Of a stretch of DNA of 6,567 bases, positions 1-6,567 are shown piece by piece; positions within the stretch are counted from its first letter, which is position 1; each line of letters starts with the position of its first letter. Made by a program: the position numbers and the translations under genes. The notes under the pieces are model-generated. The model worked only from the letters and a program-made list of their open reading frames with translations. It did no database searches and had not been told where the DNA came from. The stretch covers positions 1 through 6,567 of the forward strand of contig CAIVZW010000670.1 in assembly GCA_903910495.1 (NCBI GenBank), written 5' to 3'. The DNA comes from an uncultured beta proteobacterium. Lineage in GTDB: Bacteria; Pseudomonadota; Gammaproteobacteria; Burkholderiales; Rhodocyclaceae.

Positions 1-119
1 TCAACCAGACCACCCAGCAGAATGCCTCCGCCTCCGAGGAACTCGCCGCCACCGCCGAAGAACTCGGCGCCCAGGCTAACGAGCTCCAGCAAACCATGAC
101 CTTCTTCCGGCTCTCATGA
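1..119 (+). CDS. Methyl-accepting chemotaxis protein, C-terminal fragment (5' end outside window)
   Basis: This is the 3' end of a chemoreceptor gene. Read from base 3, it gives 38 residues before the TGA at 117-119. The fragment contains NASASEELAATAEEL, the second methylation helix typical of MCP signalling domains. The Glu-Glu pair at fragment residues 12-13 sits in the small-small-x-x-E-E-x-x-small context that CheR and CheB recognise. The protein ends a short distance later with QTMTFFRLS, a usual place for an MCP without a long tail. It has no C-terminal CheR-tethering pentapeptide of the NWETF kind. MCPs form trimers of dimers at the inner membrane and control CheA through CheW. The ligand-binding part lies outside the window, so the stimulus is unknown. 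The next gene begins 20 bases downstream on the same strand, which suggests co-transcription. Confidence 0.85.
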   Translation, partial: NQTTQQNASASEELAATAEELGAQANELQQTMTFFRLS

Positions 120-125
120 ATGCTC

Positions 126-130
126 AGGAG
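126..130 (+). promoter_or_regulatory. Ribosome binding site of the HD-GYP regulator gene
   Basis: AGGAG lies 9 bases before the ATG at 140 and supports that start. A closer ATG at 133 reads out of frame and stops after 11 codons, so it is not the gene start. The site falls in the 20-base gap after the MCP stop codon, which leaves little room for a separate promoter. Confidence 0.7.
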
Positions 131-139
131 CGATGAGTA

Positions 140-1351
140 ATGGCACAGACTATTATCGACTCGGTTAGCGAAAAGCGCCATCCGGCGGTCCTTGCGGACC
201 CTGGAACGCTTGTATTGCCGGCCAGGACGGAACCCCTGTCATTACCCCTGCGCCGTCGCAGTACCGATGATGAAGTCATCCTGATCGTCGACGACGCGCC
301 GGAGAACCTCAGCCAACTGGGCGAAATGCTGCAGGCCGCCGGCTATCGGGTCAAGGTGGCCAATGCCGGACACGTCGCCTTGAAGCTGGCCGCGCAGCAG
401 CCCAAACCCTCGCTGATCCTGCTCGACATCATGATGCCGATCATGGATGGGCATGAGGTATTGCGGCAGTTGCGCAGCAAGCAGTCCACCCGCGACATTC
501 CGGTCATCTTCCTGACGGCAATGGACGCCGGTGATAATGAGGCATGGGCATTCAACGCCGGCATTGCCGACTACATCGTCAAGCCGATCAAGCCCGCCAT
601 CGTCCTCGCCCGCGTGCGCAACCAGTTGCTGGTCCGCCACGCACGCTGCTGGCTGCAGGACCAGAACCACGCGCTGGAAGCCGAGGTGGAACGTCGCCTG
701 CGCGAAAACGAGCAGATTCAGGCGGTCAGCATCCGTGCCCTGGCGCACCTCGCCGAAACGCGCGACAACGAGACCGGCAACCACATCCAGCGAACGCAGA
801 GCTATATTCGCCTGCTCGCCACGCGCCTGGCGAGCCACCCGCGTTTTACGGCGACACTGACCAACAAATACATCGAAACGCTGGCCCGCTCCGCCCCTCT
901 GCACGACATCGGCAAGGTCGGCATTCCCGACCATATCCTGCTCAAACCGGGCAAGCTCACTGCGGACGAATGGACGGTCATGAAAACCCATACCCTGCTC
1001 GGCAGCGAAGCCATCACCCTGGCCGAGCGCGACATTGACGCCTCGGTCGAGTTTCTCACCCAGGCCAAAGAGATCGTGCGCTGGCATCACGAACGCTGGG
1101 ATGGCAGCGGTTACCCTGACGGACTGTCCGGCGACAGCATTCCGCTCTCTGCCCGCCTGATGGCCGTAGCCGACGTGTTTGACGCGCTTATCTCCCGACG
1201 GGTCTACAAGCAAGCCCTGCCTTTTGCCACGGTGCGGAAAATAATCGCTGAGGAACGCGGCCGCCAGTTCGATCCGGACATTACCGATATCTTTCTCGAC
1301 GGCTGCGAAGAATTTGAAGCGATTGCCCTGCACTACGGAATTGAAAGCTGA
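140..1351 (+). CDS. Two-component response regulator with HD-GYP domain (predicted cyclic-di-GMP phosphodiesterase, RpfG-like)
   Basis: Predicted cytoplasmic enzyme that hydrolyses cyclic-di-GMP when its receiver is phosphorylated. After a variable N-terminal 43 residues comes a REC domain (about 45-165) with acidic pair D51/D52, phosphoacceptor D96 in LLDIMMPIMDG, T126 and K148. A charged helical linker (about 170-195) leads to the HD-GYP domain (about 195-395). The metal and catalytic set is complete: E211 and H215, H255-D256 in LHDIGKVGIPD, H284, H316-H317 and GYP at 324-326 in HHERWDGSGYP, and D345. An intact GYP and full ligand set argue for an active phosphodiesterase. Length and order match the RpfG-type family. 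The start is supported by AGGAG at 126-130. A hybrid kinase without an output domain follows 72 bases later and is the likely phosphodonor, directly through its Hpt domain. Family assignment is firm; the physiological target (motility, biofilm or another) is not visible here. Confidence 0.93.
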   Translation: MAQTIIDSVSEKRHPAVLADPGTLVLPARTEPLSLPLRRRSTDDEVILIVDDAPENLSQLGEMLQAAGYRVKVANAGHVALKLAAQQPKPSLILLDIMMPIMDGHEVLRQLRSKQSTRDIPVIFLTAMDAGDNEAWAFNAGIADYIVKPIKPAIVLARVRNQLLVRHARCWLQDQNHALEAEVERRLRENEQIQAVSIRALAHLAETRDNETGNHIQRTQSYIRLLATRLASHPRFTATLTNKYIETLARSAPLHDIGKVGIPDHILLKPGKLTADEWTVMKTHTLLGSEAITLAERDIDASVEFLTQAKEIVRWHHERWDGSGYPDGLSGDSIPLSARLMAVADVFDALISRRVYKQALPFATVRKIIAEERGRQFDPDITDIFLDGCEEFEAIALHYGIES

Positions 1352-1423
1352 ACCACCGGGATCATCCGGCACTCTATCCAGAATGAAATTCTTACTCTGC
1401 GCCCTTACCCAAGACCACGTGCC

Positions 1424-4400
1424 ATGCTCGCCCATCCGGCCCTGAAACGATTGTTCGCCGCACTGACCCGGGTTTTCAGTCCTTCCGGCAATCAATCCGC
1501 CTCGCCGGAACAGTCTGGCGCTCGCCACAAAACCCGTTATCCGGCACTGATCTTCGTCGTTCTCCCGCTGCTGGTGCCGCTGCTCGGCGTTCTCTACATC
1601 AGCCTGCGTACACCGCAGATCGAACTGGAAGCCTACAGCAATCTGGCCACCATTGCCCGGCTGAATGCCGAGCAGATCGAGAACTGGCTGCAGGAGCGCG
1701 AAGCTGATATTGAGGCCACCCTGAGCAGAGTCAACTTCATGGATAGCACAGTGAAGTCACAAACAGGCAGGGCGCGCCAGAAGTGGCAGGAAACCGTTGC
1801 CAATGACCTGAACGCCATGCGCAGGGTCTACGACTACAAGTCTGTCTCGGCAATCACCACGACGGGCGAAATCATCATCAACGCAGGCGACTCGCTACGC
1901 GTAACCGATGAAATAAAAGCGCTGCTCGCCAGGTCTGCGACCATCGCCAGGTCCGCAGGACGTACCGGGATACAGCACAGCGAGCTGTCCATCGCCAGCG
2001 ATGGCAAACCGGTCATGTACTTTGTCGCCCCTATGCTAGGGTCGGAAAATGAAGAATCCACCGTGACCGGTTTTGTCGTGACCTGCGTCGACCTTGAACA
2101 GCATGTATTCTCCTATCTGGAGCGACGGTCGACCTCCAGTCCTAGCCTCGAGACTTTGCTGGTACAGCGTGATGGCGACCAGGTGGTTTACTTCAGCACA
2201 CTGCGTCAGCGCATCGATAAATCTCTCAAGCTGCGTGTTCCGCTCAGCAGAACCGACCTCCCCGCCGTCCGGGCCGTACTCGAGGATGTCCCCGGCGTCA
2301 CGGCGGGCCTCGATTATCGCGATGTCCAGGTACTTGCGACCTATCGACAGGTCACCGGAACAAGCTGGCATCTGCTGTCCAAGATCGATCGCAGTGAGGT
2401 ACTGGCGCCGATGTGGCGAACGGTATTGTGGATCGGCAGCATCGCGCTGGCTGCCGTTCTGGTCGTCATGCTGGCGCTGCTCGCGCTCTGGCGCCAGCGC
2501 GAAAAAAACCAGCAGCTATCCCTGCTGGCGGAACAGGCCAGGGCCGATCAGCTGCTGCATTCTTTCTTCAACCTGCCTTTCGTCGGCATGGCCATCATCT
2601 CGCCGGAAACCCGGCGCTTCATCAGATTCAACGATCAAGCCTGCGTACTTACCGGTTATGCGCGCGAGGAACTGATTGACAAGACCTGGCGGGAAATCAC
2701 GCATCCCGACGACCTTGGACCGGCTCTGGCCGAAGTTCAGAAAATCTATAACGGGGCAGCCGATACCGTCGCCTTCGAGCAGCGGCTCATACGCAAGGAC
2801 GGCACGATCATTTTCATCACGATCGAGGTGAGATGTGTGCGCAAGCCCGATGGCCGTCTCGACTACCTGGTCGGAACGGCGCAGGACATCACGCAACGCA
2901 AGCATAGCGAACTGGCGTTAAGGATAGCCAACGCCCAGCTGAAGAAAAACCAGGCCGAACTCGTGGCCTACAACGAGAACCTGTTGCAGGTCAAGACGGC
3001 GCTTGAGGAATCGCGCAGCCGCTACGTCAGTCTCTACGAGTTCGCTCCGATCGCCTATCTCACGCTCTCGCTCGAAGGCGATATCCTGAGCGTCAACAAC
3101 ACGGGCGCCACGCTGCTCGGTTATCACCGTGACAGAATTACCGGAAGCAATTTTTCGACCTTTGTCGGCGCCGACGATCTGGAGCGCTGGAACAGCTTTC
3201 TGCAACTTTCCACGCTCAACAGCGATCGGTACAGCAACGAGTTTTCGCTCCGTCGCGCCGACGGGACAAGCCTTCACGTCACGGCCGAAAGTTCGTTTCT
3301 GGCAGCCAATGACGAGGCCTCCATGATGCGCATGACACTGACCGACATTACCCAGCGCAAGATAAGCGAACGAACCCTGCGCATGCTTTCGGAGGCGGTC
3401 AGACAAAGCCCCGAGTCGATTGTCATTACCGATACGAGCGGCTGCATCGAGTACGTCAATGAGTCGTTTACAATAAATACGGGCTACAGCCGGCAAGAGG
3501 CGATCGGCCAGAATCCACGCATTCTCAAATCGGGCAGGACGCCAGCGGAAAACTACAAAGCGATGTGGGATGCCCTCACCCGGGGTCAAGTCTGGAAAGG
3601 CGAGTTCCACAACCGGCGCAAGGATGGCAGCCTGTTCGTCGAGTTCGCTGTTGTCGCCCCCATCCGGCAGGCCGACGGTGAAATTACCCACTACGTGGCG
3701 GTCAAGGAAGACATTACCGAGAAAAAGCGCATAGTAGAAGAACTCGACAATTACCACGATCACCTGGAGGAAGTAGTCGAACAGCGCACGGCCCAACTGG
3801 CTGAATCCCGCGTTCAGGCAGAAACCGCCAACGTGGCCAAGAGTGCTTTCCTGACCAACATGAGCCACGAGATCCGCACGCCAATGAACGCCATCGTCGG
3901 CCTGACGCACTTGCTGCGCAACAGCGAAGCAACGCCCAAGCAGCTCGACCGGCTCGAAAAGATCGACAGTGCGGCAGTTCATCTGCTCTCGCTGATCAAC
4001 AACATTCTCGATCTTTCAAAAATAGAGGCCGGAAAAATGGAGCTGGAGGATACCGATTTCACGCTGGGCTCCATTCTCGACAATGTGCGCGCTATGATTA
4101 CCGACCAGGCACGCGAGAAGCGTTTGCCGGTTCTGATTGATCTGGGCAACGCCCCGCTCTGGCTGCGCGGTGACCCGACCCGCTTACGCCAGGCCCTGCT
4201 CAATTACGCAAGCAACGCGGTCAAGTTCACCCAGCTCGGTGAAATTACGCTGCGCGCCAGTCTGCTTGAAGAAGATGAGCAAGGGCTTCTGCTGCGCTTC
4301 GAGGTCGAAGACACTGGCATCGGTATCGCCACGGACAAACTGCCCGGACTTTTTCATGCCTTCGAACAGGCCGACTCCTCAACCACCCGCAAATACGGCG

Positions 4401-5644
4401 GTACCGGCCTCGGCCTGGACATTACCCGCAAACTGGCCTTGTTGATGGGCGGCGAGGCCGGAGCGCAAAGCGAACGCCAGCGCGGCAGTACCTTCTGGTT
4501 TACCGCTCGCCTGAAGCGCGGCCTTGGTCTCATGCCCAATCTGCTGACTGATGAAACGGGCAACCTTGAAGACGAGTTGCGGCGGCACTACAGCGGATCG
4601 CGAATCCTGCTCGCCGACGACGTCGAAGTCAATCTGGAAGTTGCCCAGTTGCTGCTGCACGGGGTCGGCCTGCAGGTGGACTCGGCCAGGAATGGCCGCG
4701 AGGCCGTCGACAAGGCACGAACAACCATCTACGACCTGATTCTGATGGATGTGCAGATGCCCGAAATGAACGGTCTGGAAGCCACGCAGGCGATCCACAT
4801 GCTGCCCGGTCGTTCCGGTATGCCCATCCTGGCCATGACCGCCAATGCCTTCGACGAAGACCGGCGACAATGCCTTGAGGCCGGCATGAATGATTTCATC
4901 GCCAAACCGGTCAACCCGGACAAGCTCTATTCCGTGCTGCTCAAGTGGCTTCCCCGCACCAGCAGCAGGCAGAATCCAGGGGCGGCCGCAGCAGACGTTC
5001 AGGCTGAGCCGGCCCCGTCAGTTGGCACCGCCATTCCCTTGAAGCAGCGTCTGGCAGGCATTCCCGGCCTGGATATCGAGGACGGACTGGCGCGGGTTCG
5101 CGGCAGCGAAGAGAAGTACGCCCGGGTCATTGGCCTCTTCCTGCACGGTCACGAGTTCGATCCTGAACAGATTGACGCGGCCCTTGGTGCTGGCGACCTG
5201 GCCCTCACCGAGCAACTGGCCCACGCCCTGAAGGGTTCTGCCGGACTGATCGGCGCAACCTCAGCGGCCGAGGGCGCGTCAGATCTGCTGACCCTGATCC
5301 GCGACAATGCGGCACGCGAAGAAATCAATCGCAGCCACGCCACGCTGGCCCCACTGTTGCGTCAGCTCATTGACGGCCTGAAGCAGACGCAGAACAGCGC
5401 TGACCCTGATTTGGCGCTTCCCCCGCCAGACGCAGTGCGCTGTAGCACGGTGCTGACACGGCTGGAGAATCTGCTCAAAGAAGGCGACATGACGGCCGTA
5501 AGCCTCGCCCGCGAGGAAAGTCCGCTCTTGCGTGCCACCCTCGGCAAGACGGTCGATTCGATGCTGTCAGCCATCCAGGTATTCAATTTTGAACGGGCAC
5601 TGGCCGAATTGCTCGAAGCCAAAGGTACGTTGATGCCAGGCTGA
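1424..5644 (+). CDS. Hybrid sensor histidine kinase: Cache-like sensor, three PAS, HisKA, HATPase, REC, Hpt
   Basis: Inner-membrane hybrid kinase of 1406 residues. TM1 (about 40-62) and TM2 (about 333-356) flank a periplasmic region of about 270 residues that looks like a double Cache ligand-binding domain (helix around 80-100, then two alpha/beta lobes). Cytoplasmic parts follow: PAS1 (about 373-493), PAS2 (about 528-648) and PAS3 (about 652-768), each ending in a DIT-Q/E-(R)K motif, then a coiled coil (768-805). HisKA has H815 in [10 protein letters not shown]. The HATPase has N927/N931 (N box), D963-T-G-I-G (G1) and GGTGLGL at 992-998 (G2). REC (about 1058-1176) has D1065/D1066, acceptor D1109, T1139 and K1161. 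Hpt (about 1225-1320) has H1267 in AHALKGSAG. The internal relay is therefore complete, and there is no output domain. A helical tail of about 85 residues follows the Hpt. The ligand cannot be told from sequence. The ATG at 1424 has a poor Shine-Dalgarno; no other in-frame ATG, GTG or TTG occurs after the stop at 1349-1351. Confidence 0.93.
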   Translation: MLAHPALKRLFAALTRVFSPSGNQSASPEQSGARHKTRYPALIFVVLPLLVPLLGVLYISLRTPQIELEAYSNLATIARLNAEQIENWLQEREADIEATLSRVNFMDSTVKSQTGRARQKWQETVANDLNAMRRVYDYKSVSAITTTGEIIINAGDSLRVTDEIKALLARSATIARSAGRTGIQHSELSIASDGKPVMYFVAPMLGSENEESTVTGFVVTCVDLEQHVFSYLERRSTSSPSLETLLVQRDGDQVVYFSTLRQRIDKSLKLRVPLSRTDLPAVRAVLEDVPGVTAGLDYRDVQVLATYRQVTGTSWHLLSKIDRSEVLAPMWRTVLWIGSIALAAVLVVMLALLALWRQREKNQQLSLLAEQARADQLLHSFFNLPFVGMAIISPETRRFIRFNDQACVLTGYAREELIDKTWREITHPDDLGPALAEVQKIYNGAADTVAFEQRLIRKDGTIIFITIEVRCVRKPDGRLDYLVGTAQDITQRKHSELALRIANAQLKKNQAELVAYNENLLQVKTALEESRSRYVSLYEFAPIAYLTLSLEGDILSVNNTGATLLGYHRDRITGSNFSTFVGADDLERWNSFLQLSTLNSDRYSNEFSLRRADGTSLHVTAESSFLAANDEASMMRMTLTDITQRKISERTLRMLSEAVRQSPESIVITDTSGCIEYVNESFTINTGYSRQEAIGQNPRILKSGRTPAENYKAMWDALTRGQVWKGEFHNRRKDGSLFVEFAVVAPIRQADGEITHYVAVKEDITEKKRIVEELDNYHDHLEEVVEQRTAQLAESRVQAETANVAKSAFLTNMSHEIRTPMNAIVGLTHLLRNSEATPKQLDRLEKIDSAAVHLLSLINNILDLSKIEAGKMELEDTDFTLGSILDNVRAMITDQAREKRLPVLIDLGNAPLWLRGDPTRLRQALLNYASNAVKFTQLGEITLRASLLEEDEQGLLLRFEVEDTGIGIATDKLPGLFHAFEQADSSTTRKYGGTGLGLDITRKLALLMGGEAGAQSERQRGSTFWFTARLKRGLGLMPNLLTDETGNLEDELRRHYSGSRILLADDVEVNLEVAQLLLHGVGLQVDSARNGREAVDKARTTIYDLILMDVQMPEMNGLEATQAIHMLPGRSGMPILAMTANAFDEDRRQCLEAGMNDFIAKPVNPDKLYSVLLKWLPRTSSRQNPGAAAADVQAEPAPSVGTAIPLKQRLAGIPGLDIEDGLARVRGSEEKYARVIGLFLHGHEFDPEQIDAALGAGDLALTEQLAHALKGSAGLIGATSAAEGASDLLTLIRDNAAREEINRSHATLAPLLRQLIDGLKQTQNSADPDLALPPPDAVRCSTVLTRLENLLKEGDMTAVSLAREESPLLRATLGKTVDSMLSAIQVFNFERALAELLEAKGTLMPG

Positions 5645-5760
5645 TCCTGAAAACCGAAACTGCACGTAAAAATTGGCCGCAACGCCAGGTTTGACAGGGG
5701 TTTGGCTCTCACCCCAATCCGCGGAGACGGCGATGAGGGCTTGCAATTCCGGCAGCTTTC
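5645..5760. other. Intergenic gap between convergent genes; weak hairpin, no clear terminator
   Basis: The two flanking genes converge on this 116-base stretch, so termination in both directions is expected here. The only hairpin I find is ggggt (5697-5701) with acccc (5711-5715) around a 9-base loop. It has no T-run on either side, so it is not a convincing intrinsic terminator. I see no small gene: the ATG at 5733 opens a frame that merely runs antisense into the next gene. Confidence 0.5.
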
Positions 5761-6411
5761 TTATTGCGCGACGGTATGGTGCCCCGACATGGCCTCAACG
5801 ACGATACGAACCAGTTCGGCAATCGAGCCTGCCTGCAGCTTCTGCATGATCAGTTGCCGGTAGGTTTCGGCCGTCCGCGTGCTGATCCCCAGTTCCTCGG
5901 CAATCACCTTGGTCAGCTTGCCTTCAAAGATGCCCTGCAGGACTTCCTTCTCGCGTGGCGTCAACAGGGCGATGCGCTCGCCGATCAGCCGGTTCCTGGC
6001 CTGCAGTTCGGCCCGCTCCCGGTCAATGCGCAGGCCATCCTGAACACGATCAATGAGTTGCTGCGACGGAAAGGGCTTCTGGAAGAAATCGAGCGCGCCT
6101 CCGCGCATGGCCTGTACCACCGAGCGCACATCGGCGTAGGCCGAAATGAAAATGATCGGCAGGTTGACTCCCCGCTTGTGCAGAGCTTCCTGAAGTTCCA
6201 GACCGCTCATACCCGGCATGCGCACATCGCTGATGATGCAGCCTTCGAGATTTTCGAGATCCGGTTGGGCCATGAACTTCACGGCGTTTTCGAAAACAAC
6301 GTAGGGCAGATCAACCGATTCAGCCAGATCAACGAGCAGAAAGCTTGCCACCGGATCATCATCGATCAGGTAGACTTTTGGCACCGTTCGCGGAGATTGT
6401 TTCGTATTCAT
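5761..6411 (-). CDS. FixJ/LuxR-family two-component response regulator (REC plus HTH)
   Basis: Predicted DNA-binding transcriptional regulator of 216 residues from the ATG at 6411. Numbered from that Met, the REC domain (about 10-125) has acidic residues D17-D19 in YLIDDDP, phosphoacceptor D62 in IISDVRMPGMSG, S90 and K112. A short helical linker (about 125-147) leads to a LuxR-type HTH (about 148-205) with LTPREKEVLQGI and the recognition-helix region LGISTRTAETYRQLIMQKL. The FQKPF after the last REC strand and this HTH resemble FixJ/TtrR regulators rather than NarL. A GTG at 6432 is in frame and would add seven residues (VYDFLHP). I prefer the ATG because the GTG leaves a leader of only about 10 bases from the predicted transcription start; neither start has a good Shine-Dalgarno. 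No histidine kinase sits beside it on its own strand. The convergent hybrid kinase is a possible partner, but nothing in the sequence proves it. Target genes are unknown. Confidence 0.9.
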   Translation of the reverse strand: MNTKQSPRTVPKVYLIDDDPVASFLLVDLAESVDLPYVVFENAVKFMAQPDLENLEGCIISDVRMPGMSGLELQEALHKRGVNLPIIFISAYADVRSVVQAMRGGALDFFQKPFPSQQLIDRVQDGLRIDRERAELQARNRLIGERIALLTPREKEVLQGIFEGKLTKVIAEELGISTRTAETYRQLIMQKLQAGSIAELVRIVVEAMSGHHTVAQ

Positions 6412-6432
6412 CGGATGTAAGAAATCGTACAC

Positions 6433-6446
6433 GCATACCAGTATGC
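6433..6446. promoter_or_regulatory. Palindrome GCATAC-CA-GTATGC, candidate operator
   Basis: A perfect inverted repeat with 6-base arms and a 2-base centre lies just upstream of the FixJ-like regulator gene. It starts three bases after the proposed -10 box and would cover the transcription start, a position where a bound dimer would block RNA polymerase. It could be an autoregulatory site or the site of another repressor. A short stem in the transcript is less likely, because transcription would start inside it. Confidence 0.35.
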
Positions 6447-6449
6447 AAG

Positions 6450-6478
6450 ATAATACAAATTCTAGATTATCGCTACAA
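6450..6478 (-). promoter_or_regulatory. Possible sigma-70-type promoter of the FixJ-like regulator gene
   Basis: On the minus strand, TATTAT (6455-6450) matches the -10 consensus at five of six positions. TTGTAG (6478-6473) matches the -35 box only in its TTG, with an exact 17-base spacer. The stretch is clearly more AT-rich than the coding sequence around it. Transcription would begin near 6443, giving about 31 bases of leader to the ATG at 6411. The weak -35 suggests low activity or dependence on an activator. Confidence 0.4.
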
Positions 6479-6515
6479 CAACATGATGCAACGATATAAA
6501 CGGCTTCGACCGCAC

Positions 6516-6567
6516 GTCGGGCTGAAGCCCGACCTACAAGTCAGCCACTCCTGTAGGTCGGGCTTCA
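6516..6567. repeat. Inverted pair of REP-like palindromic elements, cut by the window end
   Basis: The first unit (6516-6538) has a 7-base stem, gtcgggc with gcccgac, around a tgaa loop, followed by the tail ctaca. The second unit starts at 6552 in opposite orientation and is cut at the window end. The two share an exact 16-base inverted repeat, tgaagcccgacctaca (6523-6538) with its reverse complement (6552-6567), separated by 13 bases. The 'tgtaggtcgggcttca(gcccgac)' type is a familiar dispersed REP-like repeat in proteobacteria, often found next to REP-associated tyrosine transposase (RAYT) genes. That association is from general knowledge; no transposase is visible here. The paired arrangement is BIME-like and could fold into one large stem. 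Confidence 0.75.

Noticed and set aside
1349..1423. The HD-GYP and kinase genes share a reading frame with only one TGA between them, suggesting a split fusion gene or readthrough
   Set aside because: Both proteins have complete domain ends. The 24 intervening codons encode nothing recognisable, and separate regulator and kinase genes are the normal arrangement.
242..1528. 428-codon open frame on the minus strand
   Set aside because: It lies fully antisense to the HD-GYP gene and the kinase start, has no recognisable domain, and is rich in G, R, V, Q and D as expected for a codon-bias shadow in GC-rich DNA.
2918..3982. 354-codon open frame on the minus strand inside the kinase gene
   Set aside because: It is opposite clear PAS and HisKA coding sequence, shows no domain of its own, and other shadow frames occur throughout the same gene.
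5697..5715. Hairpin ggggt...acccc as an intrinsic terminator
   Set aside because: The stem is only 5 bases with a 9-base loop, and neither side has a T-run.
5691..5719. Perfect TTGACA at 5691-5696 in the convergent intergenic gap
   Set aside because: No acceptable -10 box lies 16-18 bases downstream (best is cccaat). It would only drive antisense transcription into the FixJ-like gene.
6483..6567. Open frame starting ATGATG and running off the window end on the + strand
   Set aside because: Its 28 codons run straight through the REP-like repeat, with no ribosome binding site and no recognisable protein features.

Overview
This looks like chromosomal DNA from a GC-rich betaproteobacterium. 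The style of the signalling proteins (a hybrid kinase with Cache, PAS, HisKA, REC and Hpt domains, and a REC-HD-GYP regulator) and the terminal repeat built on 'tgtaggtcgggcttca' fit the Rhodocyclales, such as Dechloromonas, Azonexus or Accumulibacter relatives. That placement is from recognition, not a search. Nearly all of the window codes for signal transduction proteins. I see no RNA gene, CRISPR array, insertion sequence or prophage gene.

Layout. The + strand opens with the last 38 codons of a methyl-accepting chemotaxis protein (stop at 117-119). After a 20-base gap comes a 403-residue REC-HD-GYP response regulator (140-1351), a predicted cyclic-di-GMP phosphodiesterase. A 72-base gap with no obvious terminator leads to a 1406-residue hybrid sensor histidine kinase (1424-5644). 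Its order is TM, periplasmic double-Cache-like sensor, TM, three PAS domains, HisKA, HATPase, REC, Hpt and a helical tail. A 116-base intergenic stretch separates it from a convergent FixJ/LuxR-type response regulator on the - strand (5761-6411, or to 6432 if a GTG start is used). The last 135 bases hold the probable promoter of that gene, a 14-base palindrome over its likely transcription start, and an inverted pair of REP-like hairpins running off the window end.

How the parts may work together (inference). The kinase carries a full internal relay (H815 to D1109 to H1267) but no output domain, so it needs a separate response regulator. The HD-GYP protein just upstream has an intact receiver and an intact metal site and is the natural partner, in the manner of RpfC/RpfG: an extracellular ligand and cytoplasmic PAS cues would set cyclic-di-GMP breakdown. 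The FixJ-like regulator is a second possible target of the same Hpt domain and would add a transcriptional branch. The chemoreceptor at the left edge may share the transcript, which would link taxis with cyclic-di-GMP control. All catalytic and phosphoacceptor residues I checked are present. The window reads as a well-formed but conventional signalling cluster; the most unusual material is in the non-coding right end and the tail of the kinase.
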